A DNA stretch of 64,000 nt from Brassicibacter mesophilus (lineage in GTDB: Bacteria; Bacillota; Clostridia; Tissierellales; Proteiniboraceae): contig NZ_JBNPXI010000001.1 in NCBI RefSeq assembly GCF_050433385.1, forward strand, positions 124,001 to 188,000, written 5' to 3'. Of this stretch, positions 54,125 to 62,298 are shown piece after piece. Numbering within the stretch: position 1 is the first letter of the stretch; every line of letters begins with the position of its first letter. The notes under the pieces were generated by a model, which saw only the letters and a list, made by a program, of their open reading frames with translations, searched no databases and had not been told where the DNA came from. The position numbers were made by a program, and so were the translations under genes.

Positions 54125-55051
54125 GTGGATTTCAGACAATTGGAAACCTTTATTGAAGTTGTAAAACTTAAGAGCTTTTCTAAAGCTGCTCAGAAGCTCT
54201 TTCTTACTCAACCTACAGTTACAAGTCATATCCAAAATCTTGAAAATGAAATAGGTACGGTTTTACTTAATAGGTCTGGTAAAAAAATTTCTCCTACTGG
54301 TGCAGGAAATTTACTTTACAAGTACGCCCTTAACATTGTTAATATGCGTAACATGGCTCAATTTGATCTTGGTGTGTACAAAGGAAAAATACAAGGTCAT
54401 CTTGAAATAAGCTCAAGCTCCATACCAAGACAATACGTTTTGCCTTATTTACTTAAAGAATTTACTAATAAATATCCTGATGTTACATTTTCTTTGACTG
54501 ATAATGATTCGAAAAAAGTGGTTGAGAATATAATTGATGGTGATACTGATTTTGGAATTATTGGCGCAAAATTTCATTCATCACAATTAGAATATATCGA
54601 TTTAATAGAAGATAGGTTATACGCCGTAGTTCCAAACAACGGAAAATATTTATGGGAAGAATACTCTGAACTTGATAAGGACTTTTTACTGAGCGAAAAG
54701 CTGATTTTAAGAGAAAAAGGTTCAGGAACAAGATATTTGTTTGAAAAAGAGCTTCGAGAAAACAATGTCGATTTTGAATCTCTTAATGTAGTTTCTTATA
54801 TTGAAGATACTGATACCATCAAAAGATTCGTTGAGTTAGGTATTGGAATCAGTTTTATTTCGGAACGAGCTATTAAGCGCGAAATACAAATGGGCATATT
54901 GAAACCTTATGCTATTAAAGGTTTTAGCTTAAAAAGAAAATTTTACTTTGTTTATCATAAAAAAAGACAATTATCTCCACTAAGTCAAGCATTTAAGGAT
55001 TTTGTTATTGATTATGTTTCAAACCCTTCATTTATGCAAAGTGAAATATAG
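54125..55051 (+). CDS. LysR-type regulator, selenium-metabolism-associated family
   Basis: 308 residues. N-terminal winged helix (MDFRQLETFIEVVKLKSFSK, AAQKLFLTQPTVTSHIQNLE), then a periplasmic-binding-like effector domain (about 90-295). The sequence closely resembles the NCBI family of LysR regulators linked with selenium metabolism, which fits the selenoprotein SelD here. The symbol and target are not established. GTG start at 54125, spaced GAAAGCGG. A terminator follows. Confidence 0.85.
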   Translation: MDFRQLETFIEVVKLKSFSKAAQKLFLTQPTVTSHIQNLENEIGTVLLNRSGKKISPTGAGNLLYKYALNIVNMRNMAQFDLGVYKGKIQGHLEISSSSIPRQYVLPYLLKEFTNKYPDVTFSLTDNDSKKVVENIIDGDTDFGIIGAKFHSSQLEYIDLIEDRLYAVVPNNGKYLWEEYSELDKDFLLSEKLILREKGSGTRYLFEKELRENNVDFESLNVVSYIEDTDTIKRFVELGIGISFISERAIKREIQMGILKPYAIKGFSLKRKFYFVYHKKRQLSPLSQAFKDFVIDYVSNPSFMQSEI

Positions 55052-55076
55052 TTCTTATATAGTATTTAATTATGAA

Positions 55077-55101
55077 AAAACTGGGCAAAAAGCCCAGTTT
55101 T
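55077..55101. terminator. Bidirectional terminator, lysR and aminopeptidase
   Basis: AAAACTGGGC (55077-55086) pairs with GCCCAGTTTT (55092-55101) between the convergent genes. Confidence 0.88.
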
Positions 55102-55103
55102 CA

Positions 55104-56531
55104 TTATGCCTGATAAAATGTCTTATATCCTTTATATGCCATATATATATCAGCCTTACTTGATATTTCGTATGGAGCATGTACGCTCAATAGAGGAATC
55201 CCACAGTCTACTACTTCCATTCCATAATTTGCAAGTATGTATGCTATTGTTCCACCACCACCTTGGTCAACTTTTCCAAGCTCACCCATTTGCCATATTA
55301 CATCGTTGTCGTTAAATATTTTTCTAATTTTGCTTAAATATTCTGAGTTAGCATCATTACTTCCACCTTTTCCTCTAACTCCAGTATATTTAACTATTGT
55401 AATTCCTTTTCCAATGAAAGGTGAATTTCTTTTATCTAGTACTTCAGGATAATTTGGATCAAATCCAGCTAATGTATCGGCAGATAGTACACATGAATTT
55501 GCTAAAGCTCTTTTAACTATTAATTCACAATATGATTCTTCAGTAATAGCAACTAGTTCAGATACAGTATTTTCGAAGAATTTTGATTCCATACCAGTAT
55601 TCCCAACACTTCCTATTTCTTCTTTATCTACAAACAATGCTACCGCTGTTCTGTTTGGAGCCTCAACTTCCAGTATAGCTCTAAGTGATGTGAATGCACA
55701 AGCTCTATCATCCTGTCCATATGCTCCAACCATACTTCTATCTATCCCAACATCTCTTGATCTACCCGCTGGTACTATCTCAAATTCTGCTGTAGTAAAA
55801 TCTTCTTCTTTCATCCCATATTTTTCATTTAAAATAGAAAGTACATTTAACTTAACTTTTTCGCTCAAATCATCCTCGTTATAAGGTATGCTTCCAATTA
55901 AAATATTTAAGCCTTCACCTGTTATTCCCTCATCCATCTTTTTAGACATTTGATCTTTAGCTAAATGTGGCAGTAAGTCAGTTATAAAAAATACTGGATC
56001 ATTTTCATCTTCACCGATAACAACATTCACTTTTTCACCATTAGACTTTATAACAATCCCATGTAAAGCAAGTGGTAATGTTACCCACTGATATTTTTTA
56101 ATACCACCGTAATAATGTGTTTTAAACATAGCTAGTTCAGAATCTTCATAAAGAGGAAACTGTTTTAAATCTATTCTTGGTGCATCAATATGCGATCCTA
56201 CAATATGCATTCCGTTTTCTAGTTTTTCCTTACCCAATACAAACATCACAACAGCTTTATTCTTATTACTTGCATATATTTTCATTCCTGAATCTAGCTT
56301 AATTCCTTTTTCTTTTACTTCATCAATTGATATATATCCATTTTCTTTTGCTATCCTTATTATTTCATCTGCAGATTCCCGCTCAGTTTTTCCTTTATCA
56401 AGGAAATCTTTATATTCTTGACATATACTGAAAACCTTTTCTCTTTCAGGTCCTTCTAACCTCTCCCACGCATTTACCCACTTGTGAGTAAGGTTTTCTT
56501 GAAGCTTCTTTCCCTCTGATTTTTCAGTCAT
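55104..56531 (-). CDS. M18 family zinc aminopeptidase
   Basis: 475 residues. Metal and catalytic motifs: HIVGSHIDAPRIDLKQ (His, Asp), GAYGQDDRACAF, VDKEEIGSVGNTGMES (Glu) and a C-terminal His (LLSVHAPYEI). Releases N-terminal residues from peptides; peptide degradation supports the amino-acid-fermenting lifestyle suggested by hut genes. Confidence 0.93.
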   Translation of the reverse strand: MTEKSEGKKLQENLTHKWVNAWERLEGPEREKVFSICQEYKDFLDKGKTERESADEIIRIAKENGYISIDEVKEKGIKLDSGMKIYASNKNKAVVMFVLGKEKLENGMHIVGSHIDAPRIDLKQFPLYEDSELAMFKTHYYGGIKKYQWVTLPLALHGIVIKSNGEKVNVVIGEDENDPVFFITDLLPHLAKDQMSKKMDEGITGEGLNILIGSIPYNEDDLSEKVKLNVLSILNEKYGMKEEDFTTAEFEIVPAGRSRDVGIDRSMVGAYGQDDRACAFTSLRAILEVEAPNRTAVALFVDKEEIGSVGNTGMESKFFENTVSELVAITEESYCELIVKRALANSCVLSADTLAGFDPNYPEVLDKRNSPFIGKGITIVKYTGVRGKGGSNDANSEYLSKIRKIFNDNDVIWQMGELGKVDQGGGGTIAYILANYGMEVVDCGIPLLSVHAPYEISSKADIYMAYKGYKTFYQA

Positions 56532-56651
56532 TTATATCCCTCCATCAAAAAATATTTAGTGACTCTAAGTATTATCATATAATTACATACTTTTTTTGTC
56601 AATAATTATGAATATAAAATAATATATTATATCGTTATAGTATTAAAGCTA

Positions 56652-57311
56652 TTAGATTTTCTTTATATTGTTTCGATATGTAAATATGGCTGCTTGAACT
56701 CTATCACTAACACCTATTTTTTTAAAAATATTAGAAACATGATTTTTCACAGTTTTTTCACTTATAAATAATCTTTCAGCTATTTCTCTATTGTTTAATC
56801 CCTCAGCTATTAAAACTAATACCTCGTACTCTCTTCTAGTCAAAGAATCTATCTGCTTACTCTCTATTGACTTAGATCCACTTGGGCTAATTTCATTAAC
56901 TAACAATTCAGATATACTAGGCTGTATGTATGATTTACCTTTAAAGACATCAAATATTGCCTTTATTAAGGTATCTGAATCAGCATCTTTTAAAACATAG
57001 CCATTTGCTCCTATTTTTATAGTTTCATATAAATACTCTCTATCATCATGTATTGTAAGCATTATAATTTTTGAATCTAATCCTATATCTTTTAGTCTTC
57101 TAAGAGCTTCTATTCCGTTCATTTTAGGCATATTTATGTCCATTAAAATTACATCTGGTTTGTACTCTTGAGCTTTCTGAATTACCTCTTCTCCATTTCC
57201 TGCCTGAGCTATAACTGCAATTCCTTCTTCCAATTCTAGTATTTGTTTTAGCCCTTCTCGCATTAATGAATGGTCATCTGCAATCATCACTAATATCTTA
57301 TTACTTTTCAT
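56652..57311 (-). CDS. degU: DegU-like NarL-family response regulator
   Basis: About 219 residues from ATG 57311 (AGGATG). Receiver domain with acidic pocket in ADDHSLMREG and phospho-Asp in DVILMDINMPKMNG; C-terminal LuxR helix-turn-helix (LTRREYEVLVLIAEGLNNRE). It overlaps the sensor kinase stop by a few bases. The symbol is by pairing with DegS-type kinase. Confidence 0.9.
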   Translation of the reverse strand: MKSNKILVMIADDHSLMREGLKQILELEEGIAVIAQAGNGEEVIQKAQEYKPDVILMDINMPKMNGIEALRRLKDIGLDSKIIMLTIHDDREYLYETIKIGANGYVLKDADSDTLIKAIFDVFKGKSYIQPSISELLVNEISPSGSKSIESKQIDSLTRREYEVLVLIAEGLNNREIAERLFISEKTVKNHVSNIFKKIGVSDRVQAAIFTYRNNIKKI

Positions 57312-58476
57312 ATATATCATCCTTTCTAATTAGAGGTATTGTTAGCATAATTTTTGTTCCATCTCCATGACCAGAAATAACTTCAAGCTTACCATTTAAA
57401 AGCTCGGCTCTTTCTCTCATGCCGATTAATCCAAAGCCACTTTCACTCAGATTATCACTTTTATGCAATTTATCCAATTCAAATCCTATTCCATTGTCTT
57501 TAACAATAACACTTAGTTTATTCGTAGAATTTTCTATTTTTATCATAACTCTACTAGCCCTTGAGTGTTTTCTTATATTACTCAATGACTCTTGTATAAT
57601 TCTAAAACATGCTATCTGTACAACTGAGTCTGCTTCCATCTGTTCTCCAATTACCATCATTTCCACTTCTATACTTGTTTCATCAGTAAAGTTTTGCGTA
57701 TATCTTTGAATAGTGGGTATCAGCCCTAAGTCATCCAACGACATTGGTCTTAAATCATATATTATTTTTCTAATATCTTTTAGGCTTCCTCTTATTATTT
57801 CTTTCAGTTTTTTAAGCTCATCTTTAGCCTTACTTATGTCTAAACTTAATAGTTTTTCACATAGTTCAGCTTTAAGAACGACATTAGCCATAGACTGTGC
57901 TGGTCCATCATGTATCTCTCGTGCTACTCTTTGACGTTCTTCTTCCTGGGCTTCAATGATTCTTATTCCAAGATATTGTCTCTTACTCATATCTTCAATC
58001 GTCTCAAAAATATCATTCAAGTTACCTTTTAGATATTCCATTGCTACCCCTACTTGTGATACAAGTTTTTCAGCTTTTTTTACTATTTCAAAAGTTTTCT
58101 TTAAACTTACCTCAAGTTCATTTCTTTTTTGAATTAAGTCTTTTTCTTCTTGCTTTCTTAATATATGTCTTATTCTAGCATTATTAGCTTCTTCATAAGC
58201 AATTCGTATATCTTCTTCGGAGTATTTATTGAAATTTTTGCTCACCATCATAAGCCGTGATCTAGCTCTTTTTTCATCTCTTTCAAGTCTATCAACACTA
58301 TTTATCATTGTTAATATCCTCTCATGTAGATCATCCAGTTCATTTTTTATTCTTTCACACTCTTTTCTTGCATTTTCCGCTATATCAAATATCTCTTGCC
58401 TTCCCTCATCTATTGCTGCAACGGTTTTTTCAATTATTTCATTCATTCTCTTAATATCTAAAATCGGTTTCTGCAA
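57301..58476 (-). CDS. degS: DegS-like cytoplasmic sensor histidine kinase
   Basis: About 391 residues from TTG 58476 (AGGTG upstream). A long coiled-coil sensory region (about 1-170), HisKA_3 phospho-acceptor in REIHDGPAQSMAN, and HATPase (N-box RIIQESLSNIRKHSRA, G boxes DNGIGF and GFGLIGMRERAEL). No membrane helix, as in DegS. Signals to the adjacent DegU. Confidence 0.92.
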   Translation of the reverse strand: MQKPILDIKRMNEIIEKTVAAIDEGRQEIFDIAENARKECERIKNELDDLHERILTMINSVDRLERDEKRARSRLMMVSKNFNKYSEEDIRIAYEEANNARIRHILRKQEEKDLIQKRNELEVSLKKTFEIVKKAEKLVSQVGVAMEYLKGNLNDIFETIEDMSKRQYLGIRIIEAQEEERQRVAREIHDGPAQSMANVVLKAELCEKLLSLDISKAKDELKKLKEIIRGSLKDIRKIIYDLRPMSLDDLGLIPTIQRYTQNFTDETSIEVEMMVIGEQMEADSVVQIACFRIIQESLSNIRKHSRASRVMIKIENSTNKLSVIVKDNGIGFELDKLHKSDNLSESGFGLIGMRERAELLNGKLEVISGHGDGTKIMLTIPLIRKDDIYEK

Positions 58477-58632
58477 TTTAAACACCTCATAAAATTAATT
58501 TGCTGCTGAGCAAAATAGCACTTGTATAGTTTCTACCTTTTAATGCAATTTTCCTTCATAATCGATAAAATATTACAAATTAATGTATAGGTATTAAGTC
58601 CCATTTGTAAAGATTATTTAGATAAAATAAAA

Positions 58633-58656
58633 AAGACTAGCTTCTCTGCCAGCCTT
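58633..58656 (-). terminator. Terminator of the small secreted protein gene
   Basis: AAGACTAGC (58633-58641) pairs with GCCAGCCTT (58648-58656), two G-U pairs on the minus strand transcript, followed by TTTTTTATTTTATC. Confidence 0.75.
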
Positions 58657-58657
58657 A

Positions 58658-59137
58658 TTACTCATTTTTTAATCTGAAGTCAATTAAAAAGTATTCACTA
58701 TCATGTTGATCTATTTGGATAATGTACTCATACTCTTCAGTACTGTCTTCTAAGTTATAAGATATATCCCATTCGATAGCTGCTATAAGTTCGTACATAT
58801 CATCCTCAACTTTTATATCTGCAATATCTTTTATTCTGACATTAGTTACTCTAGGATAATCTGTTGGATTAGAATGAGCCTCCTTTAGTACTGATATATC
58901 ATTTTCCAGTATAATGTCTTTTTCAATAGCTTTCAATTCGTCTATTACTAGTTCAATATTATCACAATTATAAAGACCCTTGTTCATTATTTCTGCCCTT
59001 TTCATAATTAAAGCTTGGAGCAACTCTTGGTTTATTTCATTAAATTTGTCTTTCTGAAAAGATGCTTTTACAGTATATCCATTTAGTAAAATAATAAAAA
59101 TAAAAATAACAACTATTACTAGACTTAGCTTTTTCAT
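58658..59137 (-). CDS. Secreted or membrane-anchored protein, unknown function
   Basis: 159 residues. An N-terminal helix (about 5-25, LSLVIVVIFIFIILLNG) that could be a signal peptide or an anchor, then a mixed alpha/beta domain with the acidic ending DQHDSEYFLIDFRLKNE. No known family recognised. It lies between cheW and degS and has its own terminator. Confidence 0.65.
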   Translation of the reverse strand: MKKLSLVIVVIFIFIILLNGYTVKASFQKDKFNEINQELLQALIMKRAEIMNKGLYNCDNIELVIDELKAIEKDIILENDISVLKEAHSNPTDYPRVTNVRIKDIADIKVEDDMYELIAAIEWDISYNLEDSTEEYEYIIQIDQHDSEYFLIDFRLKNE

Positions 59138-59296
59138 AGGTATCCTCCTATACTAATTTAGTCTTCAATATTTAGTATAGAGGAACCTTTATAAAAAATT
59201 TAGCAACTATTGAAGTGTATTACTTTTTTTTATTGACATAAAGTTACAGTACTTTTATTATAAAATAAAATACGACAATATAAACTTTAAAATCAG

Positions 59297-59752
59297 TTAT
59301 GCTTCCATGCTAATAATCTTTTCTTTTTCTTCATCACTTAATACTTTTTCGAGATCTATTAAAATAATAAGCCTGTTGTCAAGCTTCCCTACACCAGTAA
59401 TATATTTTCTGTCAACTCCTACAACTACTTCTGGAGTTGGGTCTACATCTGCATCGTCAAGCCTTACTGTTTGCGAAGCTTCATCAACGATAAATCCTAT
59501 CTGCTTTTCATTTAGATTAATTACTATTATTCTTGTATTGCTATCAATACTTGTATTGTCAATATAAAATCTTTTCTTTAAACAAATTATCGGAATAACT
59601 TTGCTTCTATAATTTATTATTCCTTCAACAAATCTAGGTGCATTTGGAACTTTAACACATTCTTGATAAGGAACTATTTCCTTTACATTCATTATATCTA
59701 TACCATATTCTTCTTTACCGAGCTTAAAAACTACATATTGTTTTTCAGACAT
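59297..59752 (-). CDS. cheW: CheW-like chemotaxis coupling protein
   Basis: 151 residues, a full CheW domain (EYGIDIMNVKEIVPYQECVKVPNAP, GIINYRSKVIPIICLKKRF). Couples receptors to CheA. No other che genes are present here, so it is an orphan copy. GGGGAGG-type site upstream. Confidence 0.92.
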   Translation of the reverse strand: MSEKQYVVFKLGKEEYGIDIMNVKEIVPYQECVKVPNAPRFVEGIINYRSKVIPIICLKKRFYIDNTSIDSNTRIIVINLNEKQIGFIVDEASQTVRLDDADVDPTPEVVVGVDRKYITGVGKLDNRLIILIDLEKVLSDEEKEKIISMEA

Positions 59753-59859
59753 ATCAATACCTCCCCAAATATTAGTGTTTACCTTATATTTCTACAATTT
59801 TTTTAATAATCCTTCTTAAGGGAGTTATTTATATTAATATTTAAATACTTTTTTAATTA

Positions 59860-60030
59860 TTAATCTACTATCTCTATGTTGTTAAGTTGCTTTTTAAAAT
59901 TCTCTCTAAAATTAGCTAAGTATTCTTTTCTCAAAATCTGTTGTTCTTCCTTTTCCTGTTGGCTTAACCCTATAGTCTTTGACTTTTTAGCTAAAAAGTT
60001 AATTCTATCTATCTTTTCTTTTGAAATCAA
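59860..60030 (-). CDS. DUF896 / YnzC-family protein
   Basis: 56 residues starting M-I-S-K-E-K-I-D-R-I-N from TTG 60030 (GGGGTGA upstream), then FLAKKSKTIGLSQQEKEEQQ, the family core. A two-helix protein of unknown role; B. subtilis YnzC is an SOS-linked example. An upstream in-frame start is less likely. Confidence 0.85.
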   Translation of the reverse strand: MISKEKIDRINFLAKKSKTIGLSQQEKEEQQILRKEYLANFRENFKKQLNNIEIVD

Positions 60031-60092
60031 AAATATCACCCCTTCCATTTCTATATTTTAAATCATAATCATAAGCTTTTCAAATAAAAAAT

Positions 60093-60113
60093 GAGCACAT
60101 CTACAGTGTGCCC
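60093..60113 (-). terminator. Terminator of the hut operon
   Basis: GAGCACA (60093-60099) pairs with TGTGCCC (60107-60113) with a G-U pair, overlapping the hutI stop at 60101-60103; ATTTTTTATTT follows on the minus strand. Confidence 0.75.
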
Positions 60114-61378
60114 ATCAGTACTCGATTTTTTACTACAATTTTGCCATTCTTTATAACATGCTGAACATGATTTATTCCAAAATGGTATATTATATAATTA
60201 ATATTTGGTGAGTCAAAAATAACGATATCTGCCTTTTTGCCTTTCACTATACTACCTATAGTGTTCTCTCTTTTTAATGAGCAGGCACTATTAATTGTTA
60301 CAGCAGTTAGCACTTCTTCAGGAGTCATTCTCATGATAAGGGAAGCAAAAGACATAACTAGTTGAATGTTTTCTGTAGGACAACTTCCTGGGTTATAGTC
60401 CGTAGATAATGCAACAGGAACACCTAGCTCAATCATTTTTCTAGCATTGGCATATTTATCTGTTCTTAAATTAAATGAGGTGCCTGGCAATAAATCTGCT
60501 ATTACTCCATTTTCAGCCATCATCTTCATCCCCATTTCGCTTGCAGCTACAAGGTGATCTGCTGAAACAGCTCCAACTTCTGCAGCTAATTCAGCTCCAC
60601 CTAATGGTTCAATTTCATCTGCATGAAGCTTAGGCAATAATCCAAGCTTCTTTGCTTCATTAAGAATTCTTCTTGACTGCTCTACAGTAAAAACTCCTTC
60701 TTCACAGAAAACATCGCAAAACTCTGCAAGTTTTTCATCTGAAACCTTAGGGAGCATTTCATTTATTATCAACTCTACAAATTCTTCAGGTCTGTCTTTA
60801 TATTCAGTAGGAATCGCATGTGCTCCTAAAAAAGTTGATACAATATCCACTGGGTGATCCTCATCAAGTTGTTTAGCTACTCTAAGCTGTTTTAATTCTG
60901 TTTCTGTATCCAGACCATATCCACTTTTAGCTTCTACTGTTGTTATACCCAGCTCCAACATTTTATTTAAGCTATTTTCAGCTTTATCATATAGTTCATC
61001 AAAGGATGATTCCTTTGTTGCTCTAACTGTACTGTGGATTCCTCCACCCTCTTTTAGTATATCTAAATATTTCATACCTTTTAACTTCATAGTCAATTCA
61101 TTTTCTCTTGAGCCTCCATGTACTAGATGTGTATGTGGGTCAACTAATCCAGGAGTCACAGTTTTTCCCTCTCCGTTCATAATTATCGTGCTATCGTCTA
61201 CAGATATGTCTTGTGGAAGTTCTCCTTTGCCTGCATAAATTATTCTATCATTACATATAGCGACTACTCCATTTTCAATAATATCTATTTTTCTCATTTC
61301 TTCTTTTATTCTTGGTCTATTAGGTCCATCCATAGTAACAAGCTGAGATATATTTTTAATAACAATATCTGCTTTCAT
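60101..61378 (-). CDS. hutI: Imidazolonepropionase
   Basis: 425 residues. Hydrolyses imidazolonepropionate to formiminoglutamate. Amidohydrolase motifs: LVDPHTHLVHGG (metal His pair), KLHADEIEPLGG, and STDYNPGSCPT (catalytic Asp). Ends the hutU-ftcD-hutI run, nine bases after ftcD. Confidence 0.95.
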   Translation of the reverse strand: MKADIVIKNISQLVTMDGPNRPRIKEEMRKIDIIENGVVAICNDRIIYAGKGELPQDISVDDSTIIMNGEGKTVTPGLVDPHTHLVHGGSRENELTMKLKGMKYLDILKEGGGIHSTVRATKESSFDELYDKAENSLNKMLELGITTVEAKSGYGLDTETELKQLRVAKQLDEDHPVDIVSTFLGAHAIPTEYKDRPEEFVELIINEMLPKVSDEKLAEFCDVFCEEGVFTVEQSRRILNEAKKLGLLPKLHADEIEPLGGAELAAEVGAVSADHLVAASEMGMKMMAENGVIADLLPGTSFNLRTDKYANARKMIELGVPVALSTDYNPGSCPTENIQLVMSFASLIMRMTPEEVLTAVTINSACSLKRENTIGSIVKGKKADIVIFDSPNINYIIYHFGINHVQHVIKNGKIVVKNRVLMGTL

Positions 61379-61387
61379 TAAATCACC

Positions 61388-62284
61388 CTATTCAAATATT
61401 CTTTTTTCTAAAATTTGATTTTCACTAAAATTCTCTATCTTTAAGTAATAATCTGCACAGTTTATTAAAGCCATCATTGGAACCAACCCGATGATCTCAC
61501 TTCCTATTACATTAACACCGTACCTATTTGCTTCTCTTTCTATAGTATCAAACACTCTGAACAAAGGCGTTTTCGCATAATCTACCATGTTCATAGTTAT
61601 CTGAACAATACCTCTTTCTTTTATCTCTATACCTAATGCCTTACAATATTTAAACCCTCCACTAATTCCTCTTACACTCTTCGCAATTTTATCTGCTATT
61701 TCAAGATTGTCTGTATCTAAATTTACATTAAAAGCTACTAGAGGCATTCTGGCACCTACCGCTGTAACTCCAGATTTAACATTTAGTGTATCTGGACCAA
61801 AGTCAGGCTTCCACATATCTTCTTTCATTTTTTCTGCCATGCCTTCATATTGGCCTTTTCTAACTTTTGCAAGATTTTCTCTATGAGCAGCTGTAGCTGA
61901 TTTTTCATATAAAAACACTGATATATTAAGCTCTTCTCCTATCCTTTTTCCAAGTTTCTTTGAAAATTCGATGCATTCATCTACTGATACTTCAGTAATA
62001 GGTATTAAAGGAATAACATCAGTCGCTCCCATCCTTGGATGCTCTCCAGTATGCTTTGACATATCAATAAGCTCTGATGCTTTTTTACAAGCATTAAATG
62101 CTGCTTCAATAACCGCTTCTGGTGTCCCAATAAATGTTACAACACATCTATTATGGTCTTTATCTGGAGAATAGTCTAATAGTTTAGTACCTTCGACCTT
62201 TCTTATTTCATCAACTATTTTTTCTATAATATCTTTATCTCTACCTTCACTAAAATTTGGAACACATTGAACTATTCTTGCCAT
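61388..62284 (-). CDS. ftcD: Glutamate formimidoyltransferase
   Basis: 298 residues. Transfers the formimino group to tetrahydrofolate, giving glutamate. The formiminotransferase N- and C-terminal subdomains are complete (VPNFSEGRDKDIIEKIVDEI, HTGEHPRMGATDVIPLIPI). There is no cyclodeaminase domain, so that step needs another enzyme. AAAGGAGG selects ATG 62284. Confidence 0.95.
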   Translation of the reverse strand: MARIVQCVPNFSEGRDKDIIEKIVDEIRKVEGTKLLDYSPDKDHNRCVVTFIGTPEAVIEAAFNACKKASELIDMSKHTGEHPRMGATDVIPLIPITEVSVDECIEFSKKLGKRIGEELNISVFLYEKSATAAHRENLAKVRKGQYEGMAEKMKEDMWKPDFGPDTLNVKSGVTAVGARMPLVAFNVNLDTDNLEIADKIAKSVRGISGGFKYCKALGIEIKERGIVQITMNMVDYAKTPLFRVFDTIEREANRYGVNVIGSEIIGLVPMMALINCADYYLKIENFSENQILEKRIFE

Positions 62285-62298
62285 ATCCAATTCCTCCT

